From Geodermatophilus telluris (GTDB lineage: Bacteria; Actinomycetota; Actinomycetes; Mycobacteriales; Geodermatophilaceae), in contig NZ_FMZF01000004.1 of the NCBI RefSeq assembly GCF_900102745.1, positions 186,001 to 250,000 on the forward strand: 64,000 nt of DNA, in the 5' to 3' direction. The translations under genes were made by a program, and so were the position numbers. Below the pieces are notes generated by a model. It did not search any database, was not told the DNA's origin, and saw only the letters and a list, made by a program, of their open reading frames with translations. Numbering within the stretch: position 1 is the first letter of the stretch; each line of letters opens with the position of its first letter. Below are positions 1 through 8,793 of this stretch, piece after piece.

Positions 1-1
1 C

Positions 2-94
2 AAGCGGGCGCTGGACCCCCACAACGTCATGAACCCGGGCAAGTACCTGCTCGACCGGGCCTACGGGAGGGACACGACCGATGAGAACCGATGA
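2..94 (+). CDS. FAD-linked oxidase, C-terminal end only (partial)
   Basis: Only the last 30 codons are in the window. The visible tail contains ALDPHNVMNPGKY, the C-terminal signature of FAD-linked oxidases of the GlcD/D-lactate dehydrogenase type, which oxidise 2-hydroxy acids. The same signature (ALDPHGILNPGKVF) ends the complete oxidase at 5997-7394, so the two are probably paralogues. The stop codon lies inside the next gene (start 81), a 14-base overlap suggesting translational coupling. Family assignment rests on this short tail alone. Confidence 0.7.
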   Translation, partial: KRALDPHNVMNPGKYLLDRAYGRDTTDENR

Positions 95-398
95 CCAGCC
101 CACCGGCCCCGCGGCCACCGCGCCGTACCGGTTCGCCGAGCAGCACACCCCGCCGGCGCCGCTGCGCGCCAGCGAGGTGGCGCAGACGACCTTCGAGCAC
201 GTCTACGAGGTCGACCCGCGGCTGATGCAGGTGCACGTGCTCCAGCAGGTGTTCCCCAACTGGGACACGCTGCGGATCATGCGCAGCCGGCACGACCACC
301 TGGCCTGGATGCACCGGCACTTCGCCGAGCGGGTGGTCACCGGGTCCGAGCTGCTCGCCGAGGTGGAGGCCGAGGCGGCCGAGCGGGACCCGCACTGA
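81..398 (+). CDS. Conserved-looking small protein of unknown function
   Basis: A 105-residue protein that I do not recognise. It has no membrane segment or signal peptide, and its middle is rich in His, Arg and acidic residues (VYEVDPRLMQVHVLQQVFPNWDTL, then RHDHLAWMHRHFAERV), suggesting a compact helical soluble protein. The ATG overlaps the end of the upstream FAD-linked oxidase, so it is probably the last gene of that operon and may act with the oxidase. A strong hairpin follows directly. Codon use matches its neighbours. Confidence 0.65.
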   Translation: MRTDDQPTGPAATAPYRFAEQHTPPAPLRASEVAQTTFEHVYEVDPRLMQVHVLQQVFPNWDTLRIMRSRHDHLAWMHRHFAERVVTGSELLAEVEAEAAERDPH

Positions 399-424
399 GC
401 GGCCCGACCCGGGCGCCCACCACC

Positions 425-459
425 TGAGCGCCCCCTCCCCGCGCGGGAGGGGGCGCTCA
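425..459. terminator. Bidirectional hairpin terminator between convergent genes
   Basis: A perfect 15-bp inverted repeat (arms 425-439 and 445-459, 5-base loop) separates two convergent genes. The stop codon of the minus-strand gene lies inside the right arm. There is no T-tract, as is usual in high-GC actinobacteria. Confidence 0.75.
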
Positions 460-936
460 GCGCGTGGTGGCGGGGACCAGCTGCACGAGGCCGAGCGCGC
501 TGAGGGCGCCGAGCTCGTCGGCGACCATCACGATCTCGCTGATCCGGCCCCCGGTGAGGGTCAGCACGTCGATCACCCGCAGCTCGAGATCCCGGCCGGT
601 CGGCGGCACCGGCCCGGCCGAGCTCTCGTAGGGACCGACGTGCCGGCCGCCCATCCGGAAGGCCACGGCCACCCGGTCGCCGTCCTCGACGACGGCGACC
701 ACCTCCCGGCGAACCTGCTCGAAGGTCCCCCGCACGGCGCGGGCGCGGGCCACCAGGTCGGCGGCGGTGAGCACCCGGCCGTTGACGGTGACCGGGTCGG
801 TGTAGACGGTGCGGAAGGCGTCCTCGGCGGCGGGCCCGTCGGGCAACGGGTCGGACCACAGCCGCAGCAGGCGCTCGACGTCGAAGGTGGTGGGAGCGGC
901 CACCGCCCCAGGGTGGCCCTCCCGCAGGAGGGCCAC
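457..936 (-). CDS. SnoaL/NTF2-like fold protein
   Basis: A 159-residue protein with the pattern of the SnoaL-like (NTF2-fold) family: an N-terminal helix (DVERLLRLWSD), the motif FRTVYTDPVTVNGRVLTAADLVARA, then alternating strands (VAVVEDGDRVAVAFRM, ELRVIDVLTLTGGRISEIVMVAD). The fold forms a small cavity used by polyketide cyclases, isomerases and many proteins of unknown role, so no reaction can be given. The start is uncertain: GTG at 936 gives the length used, and a second in-frame GTG lies at 903. It converges with the gene at 81-398. Confidence 0.7.
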   Translation of the reverse strand: MALLREGHPGAVAAPTTFDVERLLRLWSDPLPDGPAAEDAFRTVYTDPVTVNGRVLTAADLVARARAVRGTFEQVRREVVAVVEDGDRVAVAFRMGGRHVGPYESSAGPVPPTGRDLELRVIDVLTLTGGRISEIVMVADELGALSALGLVQLVPATTR

Positions 937-973
937 CAGGGGCGTCGGCCCCCGGGCCGGACCCGGTCCTGCG

Positions 974-2407
974 TCAGACGGCGATGCCGGTGAGCACGAG
1001 GACGCGCTCCTCGGTGAGGTCCTCCATCGCCGCGTGCACGCCCTCGCGGCCGGTGCCGGAGTCCTTGACCCCGCCGTAGGGCATCTGGTCGGCGCGGAAG
1101 CTCGGCACGTCGCCGACGACGACGCCGCCGACCTCGAGCACCTGCGCGGCGCGGAAGGCCACCTGCAGGTCGCGGGTGAACACCCCGGCCTGCAGCCCGA
1201 AGCGGCTGTCGTTGACCCGCGCGAACGCCTCGTCCACCGAGTCGACGGTGTCCAGGACGACGACCGGCCCGAACACCTCCTCGCAGGACACCTTCGCGTC
1301 GGCGGGGACGTCGGTGAGCACGGTCGGCGCGTAGGAGGCGCCGTCGCGGGTGCCGCCGGTGAGCAGCCGGGCGCCGGCGGCCACGGCCTCGTCCACCCAG
1401 CTCTCCACCCGGCGGGCGGCGGCCTCGTCGATCAGCGGGCCGACGTCGGTGGCGTCGTCGGTGGGCTCGCCGGTGACCAGCTTGCCGACGGCCTCGACGA
1501 CCCGGTCGGTGAGCTGCTGGGCGACGGCGCGGTGGGCGAACACCCGCTGCACCGAGATGCAGGACTGCCCGGCCTGGTACATCGCGAAGGTGGCGATGCG
1601 CGAGGCCGCCCAGTCCAGCCCCGCCTCGTCCTGGTCGGGGGCGACGACGGCCGCGGCGTTGCCACCCAGCTCGAGGGTGACGTGCTTGCGCGGCGCGGAC
1701 TCCCGGATCGACCAGCCCACCGGCACCGAGCCGGTGAAGGAGACGACCGGCAGCCGCGGGTCCTGCACCAGCTGCGCGGCCACCTCGTTGGGCACCGGCA
1801 GCACCGACCACGCGCCGGCCGGCAGGTCGGTCTCGGCCAGGAGCTCGCCGAGCAACAGCGCCGTCAGCGGCGTGGCGGGGGCGGGCTTGAGCACGATCGG
1901 CGTCCCCACGGCGATCGCGGGGGCGACCTTGTGGGCGACCAGGTTGAGCGGGAAGTTGAACGGCGCGATGCCCAGCACCGGGCCGCGCGGCACCCGCCGC
2001 ACGAGGGCCAGCCGGCCGCTGGCGGCCGGGTCGGTGTCCAGCCGCTGCAGGCTGCCCGACCAGCGGCGCGCCTCCTCGGCGCCCCAGCGGAAGGTCGACA
2101 CCGCGCGGGCCACCTCCAGGCGGGCCCACTTCAGCGGCTTGCCCGACTCGGCGGTGATCAGCGCGGCGACCTCCTCGCTGCGCTCGGCCAGCCGGCGGGA
2201 GACGGAGTCCAGGGCCGCGGCGCGCACGTGGGCCGGGGTCGCGGCGAACTCGGCGCGCACCGCGTCGGCGGCGGCGACGGCGGCCTCGACGTCCTCGGCG
2301 GTGGCGGTCGTGGTCGTGCCGGCGAGGGCGCCGTCGTGCGGCGAGCGGACCTCGAGCACCTCGGTGCCGGTGGCCGGCCGGCCGGCGACCCAGTAGGGGG
2401 TGGACAC
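974..2407 (-). CDS. NAD(P)-dependent aldehyde dehydrogenase
   Basis: A 477-residue aldehyde dehydrogenase, full length for the family, oxidising an aldehyde to a carboxylate with NAD(P)+. Visible residues are Asn151 (FNFPLN), Lys174 in KPAPATP, the general base Glu246 in ELGGN and the nucleophile Cys283 in GQSCIS, followed by EEVFGPVV near the C-terminus. The start is the GTG at 2407, because GAGGAGG lies just upstream; longer readings only extend into non-coding sequence. It is divergent from the MFS transporter at 2668. The substrate cannot be told; nearby 2-hydroxy-acid oxidases suggest a role in small organic-acid or glycol catabolism. Confidence 0.9.
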   Translation of the reverse strand: MSTPYWVAGRPATGTEVLEVRSPHDGALAGTTTTATAEDVEAAVAAADAVRAEFAATPAHVRAAALDSVSRRLAERSEEVAALITAESGKPLKWARLEVARAVSTFRWGAEEARRWSGSLQRLDTDPAASGRLALVRRVPRGPVLGIAPFNFPLNLVAHKVAPAIAVGTPIVLKPAPATPLTALLLGELLAETDLPAGAWSVLPVPNEVAAQLVQDPRLPVVSFTGSVPVGWSIRESAPRKHVTLELGGNAAAVVAPDQDEAGLDWAASRIATFAMYQAGQSCISVQRVFAHRAVAQQLTDRVVEAVGKLVTGEPTDDATDVGPLIDEAAARRVESWVDEAVAAGARLLTGGTRDGASYAPTVLTDVPADAKVSCEEVFGPVVVLDTVDSVDEAFARVNDSRFGLQAGVFTRDLQVAFRAAQVLEVGGVVVGDVPSFRADQMPYGGVKDSGTGREGVHAAMEDLTEERVLVLTGIAV

Positions 2408-2667
2408 GTGCGCCTCCTCGGGAGTGGGAACCGGTCCGAGCGTCGCGGACCGCGCGGTCGTAGACGAGGCGCCGTTCCGTCCACCACCGGCCAGGGAGGA
2501 CGCCGCCCTGGCACCCCCGTTCCCGACCCGGCGCCACGGAGACCTGCTCCACCCCGGCGGCCCAGCGCGGGAGGAGTCCTCCCTGCCGGGGTCGCGCCGG
2601 ACCTCCCTACCGTGGCGTGGGCCACACGTCGGCCCACCGCACACCGACGTCGTCGTCAGGAGGAGCC

Positions 2668-4020
2668 GTGGCCCACCCCGTTGCCGACCCGGTCGGGAGG
2701 AGCGCGCTGCGCAAGGTCGCGTGGCGGCTCGTCCCCTTCCTCGGGCTGCTGTACTTCGTCAACTACCTCGACCGCACCAACATCGGCTTCGCCAAGCTCA
2801 CGATGAGCGAGGACCTCGGGCTCACCGAGACGATGTTCGGCCTGGCCTCGGGGCTGTTCTTCATCGGCTACCTGTTCTTCGAGGTGCCGAGCAACCTGGC
2901 GCTGCACCGCTTCGGCGCCCGCCGGTGGATCGCCCGGATCATGGTGAGCTGGGGCATCGTGGCCAGCGCGATGGCCTTCGTGCCGTCGGCCGGCTGGCTC
3001 TACACGCTGCGGGTGCTGCTCGGCATCGCCGAGGCCGGCTTCTTCCCCGGCGTCCTGCTCTACCTGACCTGGTGGCTGCCGCGCGCGCAGCGGGTGCAGC
3101 TGATCGGCGCCTTCCTGGTCGCCGTCCCGCTGTCCTCGGCGCTCGGCGCGCCGCTGTCGGGCGCGGTGATCCAGTACGCCGACGGGCTGTTCGGCCTGGA
3201 GGGCTGGCGGGTGATGTTCCTCGTCGAGGGCCTGCCCGCGGTGCTGCTCGGGGTGGCGTGCTGGTTCTACCTGACCGACCGCCCCGCCGACGCCCGCTGG
3301 CTGACCCCCGGGGAGCGCGGCTGGCTGGACCGGACCATCGCCGCCGAGGGCGGGACCGGGCACCGCGAGGCCTCCCCGTGGCGGGCGATGGGCAGCCCGC
3401 GGGTGGTGGCGCTCGGCTTCGTGTACTTCGGCGTCGTCTACGGGCTCTACGCGGTGTCGTTCTTCCTGCCCACCGTGGTGGCCGGGTTCGCGGAGCGCTT
3501 CGACGCCAGCTACTCGATCTTCGAGACCGGGGCGATCGTGGCCGTCCCGTTCCTGGCCGGCGCCGTGACGATGGTGCTGTGGAGCCGGCACTCCGACCGG
3601 ACCGGTGAGCGCCGCTGGCACCTGGCGCTGCCGGCGGCCCTGGGCGGGGTGACCATCCCGGTGGCGCTCTACCTCGACTCGCCGTTCACCGTCATGGCCG
3701 TGATCACGCTGACCGCGGTCGGCATCTGCTGCGCGCTGCCGGTCTTCTGGCACTTCCCGCCGCTGCTGCTCACCGGTGCCGGCGCCGCCGCGGGCATCGC
3801 GCTGATCAACTCGCTGGGCAACACCGCGGGCTTCGCCGCGCCCTACATCACCGGCTGGGTCTCCGACGCCACCGGCAGCATCCGGCCGGCGCTGTGGCTG
3901 GTGGGCGTGGCCATGCTGCTGTCGGCGGCCGCCATCCTGCTGCTGTCCCGCTCCCGGGCCGGGGAGGACGACGGGGCCGCCCGGGTCAGTCGGGAGGCAG
4001 CGCGCCCAGCAGCTCGTTGA
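2668..4020 (+). CDS. MFS transporter, anion:cation symporter type
   Basis: A 450-residue 12-helix major facilitator. The N-terminal part (LLYFVNYLDRTNIGFAKL, then LFFEVPSNLALHRFGARRWIARI) is the hallmark of the anion:cation symporter branch that carries phthalate, 4-hydroxyphenylacetate, glucarate or tartrate-like carboxylates. The start is the GTG at 2668, placed by the AGGAGG at 2659-2664. It converges with the PucR-type regulator, the two coding ends overlapping by 35 bases. Likely role: uptake of a carboxylate metabolised by the neighbouring aldehyde dehydrogenase and FAD-linked oxidase. Confidence 0.88.
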   Translation: MAHPVADPVGRSALRKVAWRLVPFLGLLYFVNYLDRTNIGFAKLTMSEDLGLTETMFGLASGLFFIGYLFFEVPSNLALHRFGARRWIARIMVSWGIVASAMAFVPSAGWLYTLRVLLGIAEAGFFPGVLLYLTWWLPRAQRVQLIGAFLVAVPLSSALGAPLSGAVIQYADGLFGLEGWRVMFLVEGLPAVLLGVACWFYLTDRPADARWLTPGERGWLDRTIAAEGGTGHREASPWRAMGSPRVVALGFVYFGVVYGLYAVSFFLPTVVAGFAERFDASYSIFETGAIVAVPFLAGAVTMVLWSRHSDRTGERRWHLALPAALGGVTIPVALYLDSPFTVMAVITLTAVGICCALPVFWHFPPLLLTGAGAAAGIALINSLGNTAGFAAPYITGWVSDATGSIRPALWLVGVAMLLSAAAILLLSRSRAGEDDGAARVSREAARPAAR

Positions 4021-5890
4021 GCCGGAGGGCCAGCTGCAGGTCGAGCACCCGGTCGGGGTCGCGCCAGCCCGCGCCGAGCAGCTCGGTCACCCGGTCCAGC
4101 CGCTGGTAGAGCGTGTTGGCGTGCACGTGCAGCACCGCGCAGGTGCGGGCGTGGTGCTGGGCCTGCGCCAGGTAGACCTGCACCGTCCGCGTCAGGTCGC
4201 GGCCGCGCTGCTCGTCGTGGCGCAGCAGCGGCCCGAGCGTGGCGCCGACGAAGGCCCGGACGTCGCCGCGGCCGGCGTGGCTGAACAGCCCGCGGTAGAC
4301 CCCGACCTCCTCCGCCGAGGCCACCGCGGTGGACCGGCCGAGCGCCACCAGCAGCCGGGCGGTCTGGCGGGCGGCCCGGTGCGCCGAGCGGACGGCGGCC
4401 ACCCCGCCCGCGCACGGCGCCACCCCGACCGCGGCCGGCAGCGTGCCCGCGGGCAGCTCGCGCAGCCGGTCGCGCACCTCCGGCGCCGGGGCCGCGGCCA
4501 CCAGGACGACGACCTCGCCCTCGTGCTCGGCGGTCCACCCCCCGACCGCGGCGGTGACGCGGGCGGCCAGCGACCGCGGCGTCCGCACGTCGTCGTCCCC
4601 GGGGACCAGCACCAGCACCGCGGTGACCGCGCCGACGTCGAGGCGCGCCGCCGTGGCCGACCGCCGCAGGGCCGCCTCGTCGACGTCGGCGGTGAACAGG
4701 GCGTGCACCAGCTCGCCGCGCGCCCGCAGCTCGGCCTCGGCGAGCAGCCGCTGCTGGGTGACCACGAGCGCCACCGAGACCGCGCCCGTGCGCAGCAGCT
4801 GCGCGTCCTCGTCGTCGGGCGGGCGGGGGCCGGCGGTGCCCAGGCAGCCGGCGGGCCCGTCGCGCAGCACGACGGGCGCCAGGGTGACCCAGCCGGCGCC
4901 CGCCGGCCGGCTGCCGGGCCGGTCGCCGTCGGGGTCGCCGGCGAGCTCCGCGGCCGCCGCGGCCAGCTCGGGGGGCGCCTCGGGCAGCACCGGGTCCAGC
5001 GGGCGGCCGTCCGCGCCGAGGACGTGCACCGGGCGGCCCACGGCACGGGCGATGCGCTCGCCGACCTCGCGCAGCCCGGCGCCCCGCACGACCAGCCGGC
5101 CGAGGTCCTCGCGCAGCTCGGCCTCGCGGGCCCGCGAGGCGACGGCCCGGCGCAGCGTCGCGTTGGCCTCCTGCAGCTCCTCCCGGGCGCGGCGCTGCTC
5201 GTCGAAGAGCTGGGCGTTGCGCAGCGCGGCGGCGGCGTGCGCGGCCAGGCCGGCGAGCAGCTCGACGTCGGAGGGCCCGAACCGCCGCGGGCGCCGGTCG
5301 GCGGCGAGCAGGACGCCGAGGGTGTCCTCCCCCACCTGCAGCGGCACGCCGAGGATGCCGCCGAGCTGCTCGCTCACCGCGGCGCCGTCGACCGGGCCGA
5401 CGTGCCCGAGGTCGGTGTCCTCGAGGTAGGACTCGCTCCACCGCGGCCGCCCGGTGCGCAGCACCTCCCCGCCCAGGCCCTGCCCCTCGTGCAGCTCGAC
5501 GCCCCGCAGCGCCGAGCCCATCGAGCCGTCGACGACCTCGATGCGCAGCGTCGGGCTGCCGCCCTCGCGCAGCATGATGTAGGCGAGGTCGACGCCGAGC
5601 AGCTGGCGCGACTGGGCTGCCACCTCGTGCAGCAGGTCGGCGGTGTCCCGCAGCGAGGCCAGCCGCCGGGCGAGGTCGTTGAGCACCCGCAGCTCGCGGG
5701 CGTGCCGGCGCTGCTCGGCCAGCCGCTGGTGCAGCACGGCCGCCAGCGCGGCGTCCCGCTCCAGGGGGCCGCGTCCGGCCGCGGGCACCGTCCCGGCGAG
5801 CGCCAGGCGGTGCGCGTCGAGCGCGGCGCGGGGGGCGTCGTCCACCAGCAGCCGCAGCCAGCCGGTCTCGGGGGTCTCGGCGTCGGCCAC
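3986..5890 (-). CDS. GAF-domain PucR/CdaR-type transcriptional regulator
   Basis: A 634-residue regulator. An N-terminal helical part leads into a GAF sensor domain (about residues 80-225, containing GVPLQVGEDTLGVLLAADRRPRRF), a coiled-coil linker (EEQRRAREELQEANATLRRAV region), a middle GGDEF-like/CdaR region, and a C-terminal PucR helix-turn-helix (TCAVLHVHANTLYQRLDRV). This family activates catabolic operons in response to a small ligand. The start is the GTG at 5890, but the upstream ribosome-binding site is poor, so a shift of a few codons is possible. It is divergent from the FAD-linked oxidase at 5997, its probable target. Confidence 0.85.
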   Translation of the reverse strand: MADAETPETGWLRLLVDDAPRAALDAHRLALAGTVPAAGRGPLERDAALAAVLHQRLAEQRRHARELRVLNDLARRLASLRDTADLLHEVAAQSRQLLGVDLAYIMLREGGSPTLRIEVVDGSMGSALRGVELHEGQGLGGEVLRTGRPRWSESYLEDTDLGHVGPVDGAAVSEQLGGILGVPLQVGEDTLGVLLAADRRPRRFGPSDVELLAGLAAHAAAALRNAQLFDEQRRAREELQEANATLRRAVASRAREAELREDLGRLVVRGAGLREVGERIARAVGRPVHVLGADGRPLDPVLPEAPPELAAAAAELAGDPDGDRPGSRPAGAGWVTLAPVVLRDGPAGCLGTAGPRPPDDEDAQLLRTGAVSVALVVTQQRLLAEAELRARGELVHALFTADVDEAALRRSATAARLDVGAVTAVLVLVPGDDDVRTPRSLAARVTAAVGGWTAEHEGEVVVLVAAAPAPEVRDRLRELPAGTLPAAVGVAPCAGGVAAVRSAHRAARQTARLLVALGRSTAVASAEEVGVYRGLFSHAGRGDVRAFVGATLGPLLRHDEQRGRDLTRTVQVYLAQAQHHARTCAVLHVHANTLYQRLDRVTELLGAGWRDPDRVLDLQLALRLNELLGALPPD

Positions 5891-5940
5891 CCCGCCATCG
5901 TGGGTCAGCCGGTGGAGGACGGCACCTGCTCCCCGGCTCC

Positions 5941-5952
5941 GGTGTGGACACC
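5941..5952. promoter_or_regulatory. Small palindrome in divergent promoter region
   Basis: GGTGTGGACACC, two 5-bp arms around two bases, lies in the 106-bp gap between the PucR-type regulator and the FAD-linked oxidase. It could be the regulator's operator, but the arms are short and I see no second copy, so this is a weak call. Confidence 0.25.
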
Positions 5953-5996
5953 TCCTCCATGGGCACCGGCCGGGCTGCGGCGCTTCACTGTGCGGT

Positions 5997-7394
5997 GTGA
6001 CACAGGCTCCCGAGAGGACGTCGGCCGTCGTGACGGCGCTGCTCGACGCCCTGCCCGCCGACCGCGTCCTGACCGACGGCGACGTCGTCGGCTCCTTCGT
6101 GCACGACGAGGCCGAGTGGGCGCCGCACGGGACGCCCGCGGCCGTCGTCCGCCCGCGGTCCACCGCCGAGGTGCAGGCCGTCGTGCGCGCCTGCCTGGCG
6201 CACCGGACGCCGGTGGTGCCACGCGGCGCGGGCACCGGCCTGTCCGGCGGCGCGAACGCCGTCGACGGGTGCGTGGTGCTCTCCACCGAGCACCTGCGCG
6301 AGGTCGTGGCGATCGACCCCGTGGAGCGCTACGCCGTGGTGCAGCCCGGCGTGGTCAACGACGACCTGCGCGCCGCCTGCGCCGAGCAGGGCCTGTGGTA
6401 CCCGCCGGACCCGGCGAGCTCGCCGTGGTCGACGATCGGCGGCAACGTGGCCACCAACGCCGGCGGCGTGTGCTGCGTGAAGTACGGCGTCACCCGCGAC
6501 TACGTCCTCGAGCTCGAGGTGGTCAACGGCCTCGGCGAGGTCGTGCGGCTCGGGCGGCGCACCGCCAAGGGCGTCGTGGGCTACGACATGGTCGGGCTGG
6601 TGGTGGGCTCGGAGGGCACGCTGGGCGTGGTCACCGAGGTCACCGTGCGGCTGCGGCCGGCGCGGGCCCCCGAGCGCACCGTCGTCGGCTACTTCGACTC
6701 CGTGGTCGACGCCGGCCGCGCGGTGGAGGCCGTCGGCGCGGCCGGGGTGACCCCGTCGGCGCTGGAGCTGGTCGACCGGCACTGCCTGGCCGCGGTCGAC
6801 GAGTGGAAGAACATGGGGCTGTCGGTCGACGCCGCCGTGGTGCTGCTCGGCCGCACCGACGCCCCGGGGCCGGCCGGGGACGCCGAGGCCGACGCGCTGC
6901 TGCGCAGCTTCGAGCTCGGGGGTGCCACCTGGGCCGCGGCGTCCACCGACCCGGCCGAGGCCGAGGCGCTGTTCGCCGCCCGGCGGCTGGCCTACCCGGC
7001 GCTGGAGCGGCTCGGCCCGCTGCTGACCGAGGACGTCTGCGTGCCCAAGGCCGCCGTCCCGGAGATGCTGGCCCGCATCGAGGCCGCCGCCGTCCGCAAC
7101 GACGTGCTCATCGCCAACATCGCGCACGCCGGTGACGGCAACCTGCACCCGCTGCTGATCACCCCGCCCGGCGACGCCGACGCGCGGGCCCGGGCGCAGG
7201 TCGCCTTCGGCGAGATCATGCGCGACGCCGTGGCGCTGGGCGGGACGGTCACCGGCGAGCACGGCGTCGGCCTGCTCAAGCGCGACGGCCTGGCCCTCGA
7301 GCTGTCCCCCGAGGTGGTGGCCATGCAGCGCGCGGTCAAGGCCGCCCTCGACCCGCACGGCATCCTCAACCCCGGCAAGGTCTTCCCGTCGTGA
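5997..7394 (+). CDS. FAD-linked oxidase, GlcD / D-lactate dehydrogenase family
   Basis: A 465-residue flavoprotein. The N-terminal PCMH-type FAD-binding domain shows PRGAGTGLSGGANAV and SSPWSTIGGNVATNAGG; the C-terminal substrate domain has NIAHAGDGNLHP (metal/active-site His) and GEHGVG, ending ALDPHGILNPGK. These oxidise glycolate, D-lactate or D-2-hydroxyglutarate with a quinone or flavin acceptor. No Fe-S subunit gene is adjacent. The start is the GTG at 5997, chosen because the longer reading runs through the divergent regulator; no clear Shine-Dalgarno is present. The stop overlaps the next gene by 4 bases, giving a two-gene operon. Confidence 0.9.
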   Translation: MTQAPERTSAVVTALLDALPADRVLTDGDVVGSFVHDEAEWAPHGTPAAVVRPRSTAEVQAVVRACLAHRTPVVPRGAGTGLSGGANAVDGCVVLSTEHLREVVAIDPVERYAVVQPGVVNDDLRAACAEQGLWYPPDPASSPWSTIGGNVATNAGGVCCVKYGVTRDYVLELEVVNGLGEVVRLGRRTAKGVVGYDMVGLVVGSEGTLGVVTEVTVRLRPARAPERTVVGYFDSVVDAGRAVEAVGAAGVTPSALELVDRHCLAAVDEWKNMGLSVDAAVVLLGRTDAPGPAGDAEADALLRSFELGGATWAAASTDPAEAEALFAARRLAYPALERLGPLLTEDVCVPKAAVPEMLARIEAAAVRNDVLIANIAHAGDGNLHPLLITPPGDADARARAQVAFGEIMRDAVALGGTVTGEHGVGLLKRDGLALELSPEVVAMQRAVKAALDPHGILNPGKVFPS

Positions 7395-8278
7395 GCGCCG
7401 GGGGGTTCGCGGAGCACGTCACGGTCGACCGGCCCGGCGGCCGCGTCGTGCACGCCTGGCGCCGGCCCGGCACGACCCGGCCGGTGCTCGCCGTCCACGG
7501 CCTGAGCAGCACCTCCCGGCTGTGGACCTGGGTGCTCGCCGCGGCGCCCGACCTCGACCTGGTCGCCGCCGACCTCAGCGGCCGCGGGCTGTCCACGCCG
7601 CGGCCGGACACCTCGACGCTGGCCGGGCACGTCGCCGACCAGGTCGCCGTCCTCGACGCGCTCGGGCTGCACGAGCCGGTGGACGTCGTCGGCATGTCGC
7701 TGGGGGGCTTCGTCGCGGTGCAGCTGGCGGCCGCCGCACCCGGGCGGGTGCGCAGCCTGACGCTGCTCGACGGCGGGCTGCCGATGGCCCGGCGGCCGAC
7801 CAGCCGGGAGCAGCTGGCGGCGGCCTTCGCCGACCGGACCGCCCGGCTCGACACCGACTGGCCGGACCTGGCCGCCTACACCGCGTTCGTCGTCGGGCAG
7901 ACCGCGCCGCTGCTCGACCCGGCCGACCCGCACCTGGCCACCTGCCTGGCGCACGACCTCGAGCGCGGCCGCGACGGCGGGCGGGTGCGGCTGGACGGCC
8001 GGGCGCTGGTGGACGACGCCGCCGACACGTTCCTCACCGGGACCGCCGCCGACGCGCTGGCCCGGCTGTCGGTGCCGGCGCGGCTGCTGCACGCGGAGTG
8101 GAGCACCGGCGCCGGCTCGCTCCCGGCCTACACCGCCGGGGAGGTCGCCGGGGCGGTGGCCGCCTCCGGGGGCCTGCTGGCGGCCGAGCCGCTGCCCGGG
8201 CACGACCACGCGGGCGTGGTGATGAGCGACTCCGGCGCCGCGGCCTCGGTGGCGGTGCTGCGCCGGTCGCTGGCCTGA
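7391..8278 (+). CDS. Alpha/beta hydrolase
   Basis: A 295-residue alpha/beta-hydrolase. HGLSST (oxyanion region, residues 36-41), the nucleophile elbow GMSLGG with Ser103, and the C-terminal GHDHAG with a likely catalytic His are all visible. The enzyme is cytoplasmic, with no signal peptide. Its GTG overlaps the stop of the FAD-linked oxidase by 4 bases, so it is probably made together with it and may hydrolyse an ester or lactone to feed the hydroxy acid; that link is inference. It converges with the MarR gene, which ends 8 bases away. Confidence 0.88.
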   Translation: MSAGGFAEHVTVDRPGGRVVHAWRRPGTTRPVLAVHGLSSTSRLWTWVLAAAPDLDLVAADLSGRGLSTPRPDTSTLAGHVADQVAVLDALGLHEPVDVVGMSLGGFVAVQLAAAAPGRVRSLTLLDGGLPMARRPTSREQLAAAFADRTARLDTDWPDLAAYTAFVVGQTAPLLDPADPHLATCLAHDLERGRDGGRVRLDGRALVDDAADTFLTGTAADALARLSVPARLLHAEWSTGAGSLPAYTAGEVAGAVAASGGLLAAEPLPGHDHAGVVMSDSGAAASVAVLRRSLA

Positions 8279-8286
8279 GGCCGCGC

Positions 8287-8733
8287 TCAGCCGGCGGCGT
8301 CGCGGGGCACGCCCGGCGGAGCGGCCGGCAGGTCGAGCGGCGCGGCCAGCAGCCGGCGCAGGGCCGCCGCCCGCTCTCCCAGCGCGGCCTCCAGGCCGGC
8401 CAGGACGGCGCCGGCGTCGGCGGCGAGGGCGCGTCCGGAGGCGGTGAGGCGCACCAACCGGCCCCCGCGCCGCGCCGGGTCCTCGGCCACCTCGAGCAGC
8501 CCCGTGCGGACCAGCCCGGCGACGAGGTCCTGGGTGGCCTGGCGGGAACTGCCCAGCCGGCGGGCCAGCTCGGCCGGTGGCGTGCCGTCGGGGTCGAGGA
8601 AGGCGAAGACCAGGGACTGCGCCCCCGACAGCCGCGGCCACCCGCGGGCGGCGAGCTCCGCGCGCAGCGCCGCGTCGAGCCGGCGGCTGGCGACCAGCAG
8701 GAGGGCGGCCAGAGGTGGCTCCCCGGTCGACAC
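8287..8733 (-). CDS. MarR-family transcriptional regulator
   Basis: A 148-residue winged-helix protein with the MarR order: an N-terminal dimerisation helix, recognition region ELARRLGSSRQATQDLVAGLVRTGLLEV, wing DPARRGGRLVRLT, and a C-terminal helix. It is likely a repressor. Its GTG start is only 3 bases from a perfect 15-bp palindrome (8737-8751), and a second copy sits before the divergent gene, so it most likely controls itself and the NAD(P)H-binding proteins on the other side. Confidence 0.88.
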   Translation of the reverse strand: MSTGEPPLAALLLVASRRLDAALRAELAARGWPRLSGAQSLVFAFLDPDGTPPAELARRLGSSRQATQDLVAGLVRTGLLEVAEDPARRGGRLVRLTASGRALAADAGAVLAGLEAALGERAAALRRLLAAPLDLPAAPPGVPRDAAG

Positions 8734-8736
8734 GGC

Positions 8737-8751
8737 GTCAGGTTACCTGAC
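8737..8751. promoter_or_regulatory. MarR operator, copy 1
   Basis: GTCAGGTTACCTGAC is a perfect palindrome with 7-bp arms around one central T, 3 bases upstream of the marR start codon. A related copy begins exactly 23 bp downstream, about two helical turns. Confidence 0.75.
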
Positions 8752-8759
8752 ATCCTCGT

Positions 8760-8774
8760 GTCAGGGAACCTGAC
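8760..8774. promoter_or_regulatory. MarR operator, copy 2
   Basis: GTCAGGGAACCTGAC repeats the first operator with 6-bp perfect arms. It lies 19 bp upstream of the ATG of the divergent gene at 8794, placed to block that promoter. Confidence 0.72.
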
Positions 8775-8793
8775 GGGTCGAGAGGAGTGGTCG

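Noticed and set aside
4121-7135. A 1004-codon open frame on the plus strand antisense to the PucR-type regulator
   Set aside because: The sequence is Arg/Gly/His-rich without motifs, while the minus strand and another frame give clear proteins.
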